This document shows positions 51,211 through 60,678 of a stretch of DNA of 64,000 bases, piece by piece. The notes beneath the pieces are model-generated. The model saw only the letters and a program-made list of their open reading frames with translations. It ran no database searches and was not told the origin of the DNA. This stretch comes from an uncultured Cohaesibacter sp. Its GTDB lineage: Bacteria > Pseudomonadota > Alphaproteobacteria > Rhizobiales > Cohaesibacteraceae. How positions within the stretch are numbered: position 1 is the first letter of the stretch; each line of letters starts with the position of its first letter. A program made the translations under genes and the position numbers. The DNA is taken from positions 1,977,501 through 2,041,500 of the forward strand of contig NZ_OY762934.1 of NCBI RefSeq assembly GCF_963667045.1, read 5' to 3'.

Positions 51211-52431
51211 CTATGAAGTCTTTCTGACCGCAGCGTCGACCAGATCACCGGTAAGGCGCTTCTGGCTCAGAGACAGGACCATCCTGCGGGCGGGTGCTTC
51301 AAAGAAGCGGGCCGAGAGCAGAGCTGTGGCGATCGTCACAATCACGGCGACAGCCATCACGGGCGCAAAGCCGATGACCTGTAGAGGTTCAAGGATCATC
51401 AGCCAGCCTACCCCCAGAATCGACACAGTGAAGACCGGATGCCACATGTAGATGCCGAAAGACACAGTGGCGAGCGGCATCAGAGGCATGAGATAGGCGC
51501 TTCGTTCCGGAGCGTTGATCTCGACCTGAGCTGCAACATAAAGCGCGATCGTGATGGCCATGATGTTGCCATAACCCCAGGCCGGATCGAACAGCATGAT
51601 CAGCAGGGCGAGCATCAGGGCTCCCCATGCGTACCAGTGGCTCTTGATGGCGATCAGGCGTTTGTGCGCCACGACGGCGATGATGGCCCCCATGATGAAA
51701 TCGGCAAAGACCCGATAGGCGCCCCAAGTGTTGGCATCGAGCCACGTCGGGAAGGGAATGATCTTGAAATAGGTAAGCCCTTCCAGCAGTGCGATGGCAA
51801 GCACCAGCATGATGATGAGCCCCCGAAGTCCGGTCTTGCGGAAGGTCACGACGATCACCGGAAAGGCCAGATAGCAGAACCATTCGGCAGACAGCGACCA
51901 GGAAACGAAGTTGAAGGCCAGTCCGTCGGATACCCCCCAGGCATTGACCAGCAGCAGCTGCCGCACCAGTTCCTTGAAGGAGTAGAACTCGGTCAGTTGC
52001 ACATCAAGCCCTGCCACCGAGATGATGAGCCAGGCAACACAGAAGATGCCGAGGGTCAGCAGATGGAGCGGGTAGAGCCGGGCCAGACGGCGCAAAAGGA
52101 AGGTGCCATAATCACCACCGCTCTTCAGCTTCTGGGCATAGTGAACCCAGATCAGGAAACCGGAAACAATGAAAAACAGATCAAGCAAGGCGGTGAAAAC
52201 CGCGGCATCCATAGCAAACTGCCTGTAAGCTTCGGGCCCAAAGGCACAGAAGTGATAGAGCATGACCATCAGGGCTGCGAGCAGGCGCCAGACAGCAAAC
52301 AGCGCAAACATGGGGCGCTGCTCTGCCCTCCCGTTCGCTGCCTGCCCGGCTTTTGTTGACTGCATACTCTCAGGCAAGGTTACATCCTTCCCATTTCTTT
52401 CGTTTGATGCCTCTGGATGGTGGTATCCCAT
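51211..52431 (-). CDS. Acyltransferase 3 (OafA/YrhL) family membrane protein
   Basis: Transfers acyl groups to surface polysaccharide or other exported molecules. The 406 residues show about ten hydrophobic segments and the family motifs FALFAVWRLLAALMVMLYHF (R-x10-H pattern near the N-terminus) and DLFFIVSGFLIW. Length is normal for a standalone member without the SGNH domain. ATG 52431 gives an N-terminal polar tail; internal ATG 52365 (codon 23) is closer to the family start and equally possible. No sugar-related neighbours. Confidence 0.85.
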   Translation of the reverse strand: MGYHHPEASNERNGKDVTLPESMQSTKAGQAANGRAEQRPMFALFAVWRLLAALMVMLYHFCAFGPEAYRQFAMDAAVFTALLDLFFIVSGFLIWVHYAQKLKSGGDYGTFLLRRLARLYPLHLLTLGIFCVAWLIISVAGLDVQLTEFYSFKELVRQLLLVNAWGVSDGLAFNFVSWSLSAEWFCYLAFPVIVVTFRKTGLRGLIIMLVLAIALLEGLTYFKIIPFPTWLDANTWGAYRVFADFIMGAIIAVVAHKRLIAIKSHWYAWGALMLALLIMLFDPAWGYGNIMAITIALYVAAQVEINAPERSAYLMPLMPLATVSFGIYMWHPVFTVSILGVGWLMILEPLQVIGFAPVMAVAVIVTIATALLSARFFEAPARRMVLSLSQKRLTGDLVDAAVRKTS

Positions 52432-52668
52432 TTCGATTGAGATCCCGTTAAGGCCTGAAACAAATCGGCAAACTGTCTACCCATTTGTGTAGGACACATT
52501 TGCGCAAGGAGAGGACGAACACGATTTCATCACAGGATAGTGTCTCGCTACCTCCGACGACCTCCCCTACACTGCAAGGCCAACCGCGACTGCCAGAAGC
52601 GAAGACGAAGATGCTGCTGTTCCAGAGCTGATTTGAGACAACTGTCTGATGACAAGGGGAGACTTACA

Positions 52669-53592
52669 ATGACCTTTTCTATTGATCGACGCATGGCGAT
52701 GGTCGGTGCCTTGGGCGCAGCCGGTCTCATGCTGACATCCGGATCATCAAAAGCGCAAGGCATGATGAAACCCGCCCTGCCCATGGCCAAGGCGCGCGGC
52801 TTCAAGCTGGGTGACCTTGATGTCATTGCGCTTCTGGCCGGGTCTGCCCCGCGCGAAAAGCCGCATGGCATCTTCGGGGTGAATGTTTCGGACGACGTCT
52901 TTGCCAAGGTCAGCGCCGATAATTTCATCGGCACGGACATGGCACAATTCTATTTCACCCCGACGCTGGTGCGCTCGGGCAGCAACATCATCCTGTTCGA
53001 CACGGGGCTCAACGCCGTCGGCATCACCACCGCACTCGCCGAGGCCGGACTTCAGCCCAAAGACGTCACTCATGTGGTACTCACCCACATGCATGGCGAC
53101 CATATCGGCGGGCTGATGATGGATGGCATGCCGACCTTTGCCAATGCCGCCTATCTCACCGGTCAGGTTGAGTTCGACCACTGGTCAAAGGCGGGCAATG
53201 ACGTCTTCGAGAAGAATGTCAGGCCATTGGCCGAGAAGATGACCTTCCTCAAGGATGGCGACACCGTTGCACCGGGCATCACCGCCGTGGCCACCTTTGG
53301 CCACACCCCCGGCCACATGAGCTTCATGCTCGACAGCATGGACAACCAGCTGCTGCTAATGGCCGATCTGGCCAATCACTATGTCTGGTCGCTGGCCTAT
53401 CCAGACTGGGAGGTCAAGTTCGACATGGACAAGGCCATGGCCGTGCAGACCCGCCGCAAGGTACTGGACATGGTGGCAACGGATCGCATTCCGCTGATCG
53501 GCTATCACATGCCATTTCCGGCGGCAGGGTTCGTTGAGAAACGAGATCAGGGCTTCCGCTTTGTGCCCGTGACCTATCAGTTGATGGGCTGA
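52669..53592 (+). CDS. Exported MBL-fold metallo-hydrolase
   Basis: A 307-residue metallo-beta-lactamase-fold enzyme with a Tat-like signal (FSIDRRMAMVGALGAAGLML, twin arginine followed by a hydrophobic stretch, then AQG), so it is exported folded. The dinuclear zinc site is visible: VLTHMHGDHIGG (HxHxDH), FGHTPGHMSF and the Asp in MADLANHY. The family includes lactonases, phosphodiesterases and phosphonate enzymes; substrate unknown. ATG 52669 with AAGGGGAG upstream. A hairpin follows at 53621. Confidence 0.88.
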   Translation: MTFSIDRRMAMVGALGAAGLMLTSGSSKAQGMMKPALPMAKARGFKLGDLDVIALLAGSAPREKPHGIFGVNVSDDVFAKVSADNFIGTDMAQFYFTPTLVRSGSNIILFDTGLNAVGITTALAEAGLQPKDVTHVVLTHMHGDHIGGLMMDGMPTFANAAYLTGQVEFDHWSKAGNDVFEKNVRPLAEKMTFLKDGDTVAPGITAVATFGHTPGHMSFMLDSMDNQLLLMADLANHYVWSLAYPDWEVKFDMDKAMAVQTRRKVLDMVATDRIPLIGYHMPFPAAGFVEKRDQGFRFVPVTYQLMG

Positions 53593-53620
53593 GGCAGGAC
53601 ACAGACATCTGGTTTGGAAG

Positions 53621-53650
53621 AATGAGGCCGCCCGCTCGGCCTCATTGCTT
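53621..53650 (+). terminator. Hairpin after MBL gene
   Basis: AATGAGGCCG pairs with CGGCCTCATT (53621-53630 and 53637-53646), followed by GCTT. The T run is poor, but position 29 bases after the stop and before a convergent gene suits a terminator. Confidence 0.6.
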
Positions 53651-53717
53651 GTGCGGAGTTCAAGCAGACGGCTGAAGGGCTTTCAGCGGTCAGCGCAGAG
53701 CCACCCGTTCACTCGCA

Positions 53718-56408
53718 TCAGGCGACAATGAAGCTGTTCTTGGCCCTGTGGTGCGCAAGGAACGGCTCGCGGGCCATCGGTTTGCAGAAGGCGAAGCCCT
53801 GCAGCAGATCGGCACCCATGACGCGCAGTATTTCCGCGTGTTCCATGGTTTCGATGCCTTCGGCCACAATGCCTATTCCCAGTGTTCGCCCGATATGAAT
53901 GATCGAATGCACCAGTTCACGCTGGTGTTCACTGGAGGAGACCGGGAAGATCAGTTCGCGATCGATCTTGAGCCGGTTCGGCAGCAGATGGGTCAGGCTG
54001 ACGATGGACGCGTAGGCTGTGCCGAAATCGTCGATCTCGATCTCGATGTTCATTTCACGCAGGCGCCGGATATTGGCAGCCACCTGTGGTGCACTCCTGT
54101 CAAGGAAGGTGGATTCCACCAGTTCGAACGTCAGGTTCGAGGGATCGAAATCCAGCGCCTTGAGGCTCGGGATCAGATCCCGGTCGCTGAGGCGCTTGGC
54201 CGAAACGTTGACGGAGATGCGGTCGACATGCAGCTTGTTTTCAGCCCAGTATTCCTTGGTCGCCAGCGCGTGCTCCATGATCATCGCGTCGATTTCATTG
54301 GTCACGCCAAGGCTGTCTGCCAATTCGATGAACTTGTCCGGATAGACAATCCCCCGCTCCGGATGCACCCAGCGCGCCAGCGCCTCGGCTCCGACCAGCT
54401 TGTGGGTCTTGGCGTCATACTGCCCCTGATAATAGGCAATGAATTCTTTGTTTTCGATGCCGCGCAACAGATCGTCCGCCAGGCGGCGCTTCTCGCTGGC
54501 ATTGTCGAACAGCGGCTGACTGAAGAAGGTGAAGCAGCCCTTGCCGCTCTGCTTGGACTGATAGAGCGCGAGATCGGCATTGGAGCGCAGCTTGTCCGGA
54601 TCGCCCTTGGCGTCCTTCCAGTTGGAAATCCCGATGCTGGCGCCAATCCGGCACGTCAGGCCGTTATAGTCATAGGGCTTCTGCACCTCGGCAATGAACC
54701 GCTCGGCCAGTTCCTGAGGGCGTTTCGGATTGCCCTTGCCTGAACAGAGAACGACAAATTCGTCACCCCCGATGCGAGAGACGAACTCATCGGCATCGGT
54801 CAGTTCACGCAACAGCTCGGCGACCTTGACGAGGATCGCGTCCCCGGCGGCATGGCCGAAACTATCGTTGATTTCCTTGAAACCATCCAGATCAACCTTC
54901 AGAAGCCAGCTGTCGGCGTCCCTTATAAACGTCCTGCCGCGCACCTCGGAGCCCGCCAGATAGTCGTCCATGTAGCGGCGGTTCGGCAGCTTGGTGAGAT
55001 AGTCGTGCAGCGCGTTGAACTCGATGCGCGTCTTGGCCTTTTCCAGCTCCTGATAGCGCAATTCGCTCACGGCCCGCGCCTCATGCAACGCCTGCTCCCG
55101 AGCGACATGTTGGGAAATATCCCAGTTCACTCCAACATACTTGAACTTGCCATCTTCATCGACCCAGCTGAAGGCAGATACCCGGATGGTCTTGATCTCG
55201 CCGTCCGGCAGGATCAGGCGGTAGTCCGCGAGATACTTGCCTTCCTGGGCAATCACGCCCGGCCCCTCAAGAAAAATGCGCTTGCGGTCTTCCGGAGCAA
55301 TCAGCGACTTCCAAGACAGGTCGTTGACGTCAGCATCAGCGTCGACGCCAAAGATTTCCCTTGTCTGGGCATCCCAGAGAAATTTCCTCGTGCTTGGATC
55401 ATATTCCCAGACACCGAGTTTCAAGGCCTCCACCGCCAGTTCGAAGCGTTTGGAGATGCGAGAGAGTTCTCTCTGGCTCTCGATATGGGCATTCAAATGA
55501 GCCATGCGTTCCCGTGACAGTTTTGCCACGATGACCATCGGCACCACGACAAGCAGGAAGGCAGCAAACGCAATCGAGCGGATGATCCAGTAGATGGAAG
55601 CTGGCACCACCCAGCCTGCCTTCGGCACAGCCAGCAGTTCCCATGAGGCAACCCAAAAATTCACCTTGACCTTGATCGGGTCCAGATCATGAATGCGCGC
55701 ATCGCCGAAAAACTGTTCGCCATCGGCGCCCTTGCCGTCAAGGCCAACAAGCGCATATTCCACGTCTTCGCTATTCATCAGGCCGAAAACGTCGTAGAAG
55801 CGCTGCATTTCAAGCACCGAAGAGACAATGCCCCAAAAATAGCGGCCTCTTTCGGGATCGTCGACATAGACAGGATAGCGAATGACCAACCCCTGCCCGC
55901 CCTGTAGCAGATCAAGCGGCCCAGCAATGGTCAGCTCATTGGTGTCACGCGCCCGAAGTACCATTTCCCTCTGGGCATCATTCTTGCGATAATCCAGACC
56001 GATGACATTTTCATTGCCTTCGAGCGGATAGATCCGATTGACGACGAGCCCCGGTGCAGCCGCCAGTATCTTCGTGAAGGAATAGCGGTGCATGATCTGC
56101 TTGGCTAGCAGATTGAACCGCTCGCTGGTCATGTCCGGCTCGGTTGCCAGAACATTGGCGAGGCCGCGCCCGCTCTCGATATTGGCGATGATGGCACCCC
56201 GCAGCGATAGGGCTGTCTGCGTCGCCTTGTTATGCAGATCGGACCGGGACTTCTCGATATAGGCTGTTCCGCTGATGTCTTCAGCGATCAGGGTGACCAC
56301 TATAATGACAAGCGTTGCGGTAATGGCAGGCAGGTTGGCGACATTCAAGATGCGCGCCTTCAGAAGAAGCCAGTCTTGCAGCAACTTTATCTTGCGAGCG
56401 CCAATCAA
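53718..56408 (-). CDS. CHASE-PAS-GGDEF-EAL protein, cyclic-di-GMP turnover
   Basis: A large membrane sensor that can make and/or degrade c-di-GMP. Order: membrane helix (about 25-43), periplasmic CHASE domain (about 70-260: ANIESGRGLANVLATEPDMT, KILAAAPGLVVNRIYPLEGN), second helix (about 272-292), PAS (about 330-440), GGDEF with intact RIGGDEFVVL and SFGHAAGD, and EAL with GAEALARWVHP and EIDDFGTAYAS, both active-site motifs kept. The RxxD inhibitory site normally before GGDEF reads DADE, so product feedback may be absent. Start is TTG at 56408 with GAGG upstream; no ATG lies near. Monocistronic. Confidence 0.9.
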   Translation of the reverse strand: MIGARKIKLLQDWLLLKARILNVANLPAITATLVIIVVTLIAEDISGTAYIEKSRSDLHNKATQTALSLRGAIIANIESGRGLANVLATEPDMTSERFNLLAKQIMHRYSFTKILAAAPGLVVNRIYPLEGNENVIGLDYRKNDAQREMVLRARDTNELTIAGPLDLLQGGQGLVIRYPVYVDDPERGRYFWGIVSSVLEMQRFYDVFGLMNSEDVEYALVGLDGKGADGEQFFGDARIHDLDPIKVKVNFWVASWELLAVPKAGWVVPASIYWIIRSIAFAAFLLVVVPMVIVAKLSRERMAHLNAHIESQRELSRISKRFELAVEALKLGVWEYDPSTRKFLWDAQTREIFGVDADADVNDLSWKSLIAPEDRKRIFLEGPGVIAQEGKYLADYRLILPDGEIKTIRVSAFSWVDEDGKFKYVGVNWDISQHVAREQALHEARAVSELRYQELEKAKTRIEFNALHDYLTKLPNRRYMDDYLAGSEVRGRTFIRDADSWLLKVDLDGFKEINDSFGHAAGDAILVKVAELLRELTDADEFVSRIGGDEFVVLCSGKGNPKRPQELAERFIAEVQKPYDYNGLTCRIGASIGISNWKDAKGDPDKLRSNADLALYQSKQSGKGCFTFFSQPLFDNASEKRRLADDLLRGIENKEFIAYYQGQYDAKTHKLVGAEALARWVHPERGIVYPDKFIELADSLGVTNEIDAMIMEHALATKEYWAENKLHVDRISVNVSAKRLSDRDLIPSLKALDFDPSNLTFELVESTFLDRSAPQVAANIRRLREMNIEIEIDDFGTAYASIVSLTHLLPNRLKIDRELIFPVSSSEHQRELVHSIIHIGRTLGIGIVAEGIETMEHAEILRVMGADLLQGFAFCKPMAREPFLAHHRAKNSFIVA

Positions 56409-56745
56409 TTCATCTGCCTCAGGTTATGATCACCGAAACAACTTAACGAAAAAAAGTTGAGAAATAGTGAGTCAGGAATTTCAGCAATTTCAATGACTTG
56501 CTTGAATCCCTGGAGGAAATTATATTTAATATTCCGTATACCCCCAAATGGCCTTTCAGTCTTTCTGTAAATCCTGGGCATCACATCCAGTGGAAGAAGC
56601 GCTGACAACATCCGCTTTTCGGCATGCAGATATCATCGCCATTCACCTCACTATCGTATGTATCGACTTTCGCTCGCTTCTATCGGGGATATGACCATGT
56701 TACATTGAGATGCTTGCATGAGATTTTTCGGGGAGGGCAATCATC
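56409..56745. other. Divergent region between c-di-GMP protein and exported small protein
   Basis: About 340 bases, moderately AT-rich (ACGAAAAAAAGTTGAG, ATTATATTTAATATT). Short frames here have no content I recognise. It should hold both promoters; no operator was identified. Confidence 0.4.
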
Positions 56746-57186
56746 ATGACAGTCATTTCGCATCTCGTCCGCGTAAAATACCATTTGCTGCTGACGCTCG
56801 CACTGCAGGTTTCCGCCATCACGGCGGTGGGTGTCGCGCCAGCAGCGGCAGACAGCTGCTGGTGGCACAACGGATCCCTGATGCGGCTTGTCGCACAGGG
56901 AAACAACCGCTGGTTCTATTATGAACGACCAAAGGCAGGGTTGGCCGTCGGGCCGGGCACGTTGTTGTTCGACGGGGTGAAACAGGGCAACTGGTATAAT
57001 GGCACTGCCCGGGTCTTTTCAAAATACTGCCCGGACTCGCCCATGCCCTATCACGTCGAAGGGCCGGTTTCCGCCAACCAGCTGCGCGTGACCGTGGAGG
57101 GAAGCCGGGAAGTGCAGCGGCGCTGTGTGCCGACAGGACGCTGGACCACGGATAGGCTGGTCTTCACCTACTCCCACCAGTGCTGA
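56746..57186 (+). CDS. Small exported protein with four cysteines, unknown function
   Basis: A 146-residue protein with a signal peptide (YHLLLTLALQVSAITAVGVA then AAADS) and a mature domain with four cysteines (DSCWWHNG, SKYCPDSP, RRCVPTG, SHQC), probably two disulfides. I recall proteins of this type in other Rhizobiales, sharing the motifs NGSLMRLVAQGNNRWFYYER, GTLLFDGVKQGNWYNGTARV and TTDRLVFTYSHQC, with no assigned role. It belongs to a different family from the pair at 15973-17540. ATG 56746 with GGGGAGGG upstream. Confidence 0.78.
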   Translation: MTVISHLVRVKYHLLLTLALQVSAITAVGVAPAAADSCWWHNGSLMRLVAQGNNRWFYYERPKAGLAVGPGTLLFDGVKQGNWYNGTARVFSKYCPDSPMPYHVEGPVSANQLRVTVEGSREVQRRCVPTGRWTTDRLVFTYSHQC

Positions 57187-57306
57187 CGCGCACCAAGCCT
57201 GCCAGCATCGCAGACAACAGAAAGGCACGATCCGATGATCGTGCCCGTTCTTTCATGGCCTGGCAACAGACCCCATGGCCTTTTGCGCCCTTCCCGGCTA
57301 TCCCTT

Positions 57307-58194
57307 TCAAACGTCGGGACTTGGCCGCAATTCACGGTTTGCTTCCGGCTCGTGGTTCTTCTTGCGATAGTCGTGCGCAGGATAGATGCCCAAGATCTTC
57401 AGCTCGGCCGAGAAGAAGCGCAGCTCTTCCAGAGCAAGCCGGACATGAGGGTCGTCGGGGTGACCCTCGATATCGGCGTAGAACTGGGTTGCGAAAAACT
57501 TGCCGCCAGTCTGATAGCTCTCCAGCTTGGTCATGTTGACGCCGTTGGTGGCAAAGCCGCCCAGAGCCTTGTAGAGAGCGGCCGGCACGTTGCGCACCCG
57601 GAAGACAAAGGTGGTGACCACAAGCTCTTTGGTATGATCAGCGCGGATCGGGTATTTCGACAGGATGATGAAGCGCGTCGTGTTGTGATCCTCATCCTCG
57701 ATATCGGCCTTGAGGATGTCCAGATCATAGATCTCGGCAGCCAGCCCTGAAGCGATGGCAGCCTTGCTCTTGTCACCCTGCTGCGAGATCTGGTGAGCAG
57801 ATCCTGCCGTATCGGCGCCAACAATGGCCTGCCATTTGCGTTCGCGGATGATCTTGCGGCACTGGCCAAGCGCCATGACATGGCTCTGCACGGACTTGAT
57901 CTCTTCCAGCTTTGCTCCACGCAGGCCAACCAGCTGATGGTGGATGGGCAGGAAGTATTCGCCGATGATGTGCAGGTCGGATGTCGGCATCAGATGGTGG
58001 ATATCAGCCACGCGACCGGCTACCGAATTCTCGATGGGGATCATGGCCAGATCGGCCTGATCATTCTGCACGGCGTTGAAGCAATCTTCAAAGGTCGCCA
58101 TCGGGATCGCTTCGGACTCGGGAAACACATTGTTGCAGGCGGTGTGCGAGTTGGCACCAGGTTCCCCCTGAAAAACAACTTTCTTGGCGATCAT
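57307..58194 (-). CDS. pheA: Prephenate dehydratase
   Basis: Makes phenylpyruvate in phenylalanine synthesis. The 295-residue protein has the dehydratase domain (VVFQGEPGANSHTACNNVFP, the substrate NTTRFIIL, and AIPIENSVAGRVAD-like MIPIENSVAGRV) and a C-terminal ACT domain for phenylalanine feedback (FRVRNVPAALYKALGGFATN, LESYQTGG in place of the usual ESRP). No chorismate mutase domain is fused. ATG 58194. It follows kdsB on the same strand (64 bases), so they may be co-transcribed. Confidence 0.94.
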   Translation of the reverse strand: MIAKKVVFQGEPGANSHTACNNVFPESEAIPMATFEDCFNAVQNDQADLAMIPIENSVAGRVADIHHLMPTSDLHIIGEYFLPIHHQLVGLRGAKLEEIKSVQSHVMALGQCRKIIRERKWQAIVGADTAGSAHQISQQGDKSKAAIASGLAAEIYDLDILKADIEDEDHNTTRFIILSKYPIRADHTKELVVTTFVFRVRNVPAALYKALGGFATNGVNMTKLESYQTGGKFFATQFYADIEGHPDDPHVRLALEELRFFSAELKILGIYPAHDYRKKNHEPEANRELRPSPDV

Positions 58195-58257
58195 AACGGC
58201 TCCTTACCGGGCACCCCCGTGCCCCTTACGTGATTGGAATTTCGCGGTCTGCCTGCT

Positions 58258-59013
58258 TTACGCTCTCGAGGCGAGGATGTCACGTGCCTTTTGCAAATCG
58301 GCGGGCGTGTCGACGCCGAGCGGAATGTCGTTGACGACCATCACATCAATGCGCATGCCAGCCTCAAGAGCACGCAGCTGCTCCAGCTTTTCGCGCTTCT
58401 CCAATGGAGAGACCGGCAGGGAGATGAACTTCTCAAGCGCGGTGCGGCGATAGGCATAGATGCCGATATGGTGATAGAGCGGTCCGTCGCCATGAGGAGC
58501 AGTCGCGCGGGTGAAATAAAGTGCACGCATGCGGCCGCCGCCAAGCGGCGACGAGACGACCTTGACCACATTGGGATTGGTCTTTTCCTCTTCGTTGGAG
58601 ATCTGCACCGCGAGAGTTGCGATATCGACCGCAGGATCTTCCAGAGGCTTGAAACAGGACCGGATTGCGGCGGGATCAATGGTCGGCAAGTCGCCCTGAA
58701 CGTTGATCACCACGTCATAGCGCCGGTTGGGGTCGTAGTGCTCCAGAGCCTCGGAAATACGGTCTGAACCGGAGGGATGGGAGGGACTTGTGACAACGGC
58801 ATCGCCGCCTTCCTTGCGGATCACGTCCGCGATCTCATGCCCGTCGGCAGCCACAACAACCGGCCCTATGTCGGCCTCCATGGCTCGACGCCAGACCTGG
58901 GTAATCATCGGCACACCAGAGATGTCCAGCAACGGCTTGCCCGGCAGACGCATCGACGCCATGCGCGCCGGTATCAGAATGATCGGTTTGGCAGCCATCC
59001 CGTTGTTAGACAT
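58258..59013 (-). CDS. kdsB: 3-deoxy-manno-octulosonate cytidylyltransferase
   Basis: Activates KDO as CMP-KDO for lipopolysaccharide core assembly. The 251 residues carry the nucleotide-binding [18 protein letters not shown] at the N-terminus, then [19 protein letters not shown], the substrate box [16 protein letters not shown] and [11 protein letters not shown], plus [19 protein letters not shown] 59013 has GGGGGAA upstream; ATG 59019 and 58998 are alternatives. Divergent from the cytochrome gene. It implies a LPS-bearing Gram-negative cell. Confidence 0.95.
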   Translation of the reverse strand: MSNNGMAAKPIILIPARMASMRLPGKPLLDISGVPMITQVWRRAMEADIGPVVVAADGHEIADVIRKEGGDAVVTSPSHPSGSDRISEALEHYDPNRRYDVVINVQGDLPTIDPAAIRSCFKPLEDPAVDIATLAVQISNEEEKTNPNVVKVVSSPLGGGRMRALYFTRATAPHGDGPLYHHIGIYAYRRTALEKFISLPVSPLEKREKLEQLRALEAGMRIDVMVVNDIPLGVDTPADLQKARDILASRA

Positions 59014-59202
59014 AAGCATTCCCCCTTATGTTGTTGAAAAGCTCTCGCTCTATGGCGAAAGTCGAGCAAACTTAGCCGCTATTCCTATGGACATTCATCA
59101 GGAAAAGCTAGTAGTTTCCGCAGGAAGAACTACCAAATGAACCTTAGGACCAATCCTAGGTACGATCCGTTTCGTCCTGCAAAAGACCGGGAGCAAGGAC
59201 CA

Positions 59203-59721
59203 ATGAACTTTTTCGAATTCAACAAAATAGCTGGCGCTGTTTTGATGGCCCTTATATTTACAATGATTACAGGGATGGCAACCGGATATATCTTCAATAA
59301 TGAAGCCCCCGCCCAGCCCGGTTATGCCATTGAGGTTGCCGATGCAACTGGCGCCGCACCGAGCAAGGAAGCTGCGCCGGAGGTTGATTTCGCCACCCTT
59401 CTTGCTTCGGCTGATGTCGGCAAGGGCGAAAAAGTCGCCAAGAAATGTGCCGCCTGCCATACCTTTGATTCAGGGGCTGCCAACAAGACCGGCCCGCATC
59501 TGTTCGGTGTGGTCGACCGCGCTGTCGCATCGGTTTCCGATTTCAAATACACCGACGCCATGCATACCTTCGGAGAAGGCAAGCATTGGGATCCGGAAAC
59601 CCTCAATGTCTATCTGACCAAGCCCAAAGATCTGGTTCCGGGCACCGCCATGGCCTTTGCCGGGCTCAAGAAGCCTGAGGATCGTGCCGATCTCATCGCC
59701 TATCTGCAGACTCTGAAGTAG
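59203..59721 (+). CDS. Membrane-anchored class I cytochrome c (CycM-like)
   Basis: An electron carrier between the cytochrome bc1 complex and terminal oxidase. The 172-residue product has an uncleaved N-terminal helix (IAGAVLMALIFTMITGMATG), a flexible alanine/proline linker, and a cytochrome c2/c552 domain. It shows haem attachment KKCAACHTF (CxxCH), TGPHLFGVVDR, and axial Met in PGTAMAFAGLKKPEDRADLI. ATG 59203 is selected at the helix start; the frame is open to 59137. Length and layout match CycM of rhizobia. A terminator follows. Confidence 0.92.
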   Translation: MNFFEFNKIAGAVLMALIFTMITGMATGYIFNNEAPAQPGYAIEVADATGAAPSKEAAPEVDFATLLASADVGKGEKVAKKCAACHTFDSGAANKTGPHLFGVVDRAVASVSDFKYTDAMHTFGEGKHWDPETLNVYLTKPKDLVPGTAMAFAGLKKPEDRADLIAYLQTLK

Positions 59722-59766
59722 CAGTAAAGGCACCGCCATTCACCTTGAACAGGTACTGAATGCCAC

Positions 59767-59800
59767 CAAAAGGCCGGTCTCATCCGGCCTTTTTCCGTTT
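59767..59800 (+). terminator. Terminator after cytochrome gene
   Basis: AGGCCGG pairs with CCGGCCT (59771-59777 and 59784-59790) around TCTCAT, followed by TTTTCCGTTTT and preceded by AAA. Confidence 0.9.
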
Positions 59801-59951
59801 TAGAACCAGCTGCGCTGCCAGAGATTCTTGTCATTTCTTTCAGTCACCATCTGGCGCATGGGGCAATTCTTTGGTTTAGTACCGGACAATCATTCCGCAC
59901 AATCATTCCGCTCTGGCCGTTCGGGCCAAGTCCTCCGGAAAGGCGCCAAGC

Positions 59952-60566
59952 ATGGATCATGCGCAACATCAGGCACTCATCATCATTGATGTCCAGAACG
60001 ACTTCTGTCCCGGCGGAGCGCTCGCCGTTCCCGGTGGTGACGAGATCATCAACCGCATCAACCTGATGCAGCAATCCTTCGCCCACATCGTGCTGACGCA
60101 GGACTGGCACCCGTCCGGCCACAGCTCGTTTGCCAGCGCCCATGACGGCAAGGCCCCCTATGACATGGTCGCGATGCCCTATGGAGATCAGGTGCTCTGG
60201 CCCGACCATTGCGTGCAAGGCACGGACGGAGCCGCATTCCACGCGGGGCTAGCCACCGACCGGGCAGACCTCATCCTGCGCAAGGGAACCAACCCGGCCA
60301 TCGACAGCTACTCCGCCTTTTTCGAGAATGATCATCAAACAGCGACCGGCCTTGAGGGCTATTTGCGCGACAAGGGCGTGGTTTCCTTGCTATTTGTAGG
60401 ACTTGCGACGGACTTTTGTGTGCGCTATTCGGCAGTAGACGCTGCAAAACTCGGGTTTGACGTGTCCGTTGATCTTTCCGCCTGTCGAGCCATCGATCTC
60501 AATGGTTCGCTGCGGCAGGCACTCGACGAGATGCAGGCCCACACCATAACCATCATCGGCCGGTAA
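59952..60566 (+). CDS. pncA: Nicotinamidase
   Basis: Deamidates nicotinamide to nicotinate for NAD salvage. The 204 residues have the catalytic triad and metal site of PncA: IIDVQNDFCPGGALAVPGG (Asp), QDWHPSGHSSFAS (metal-binding Asp and two His), LRKGTNPAIDSYSAF (Lys) and GLATDFCVRYSAVDA (nucleophilic Cys). ATG 59952. It precedes pncB, the next enzyme of the pathway, by about 110 bases on the same strand. Confidence 0.95.
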   Translation: MDHAQHQALIIIDVQNDFCPGGALAVPGGDEIINRINLMQQSFAHIVLTQDWHPSGHSSFASAHDGKAPYDMVAMPYGDQVLWPDHCVQGTDGAAFHAGLATDRADLILRKGTNPAIDSYSAFFENDHQTATGLEGYLRDKGVVSLLFVGLATDFCVRYSAVDAAKLGFDVSVDLSACRAIDLNGSLRQALDEMQAHTITIIGR

Positions 60567-60678
60567 GGCCTCTCTTTCAGTTCCGCGCATTCCAAGACCT
60601 CCGAGATATTCCCGCCGAGTTCCTCTGCCTGATATCGCCCCTTGCCAGCCGGACTTTCAATACTGTTCAGGATAGATC

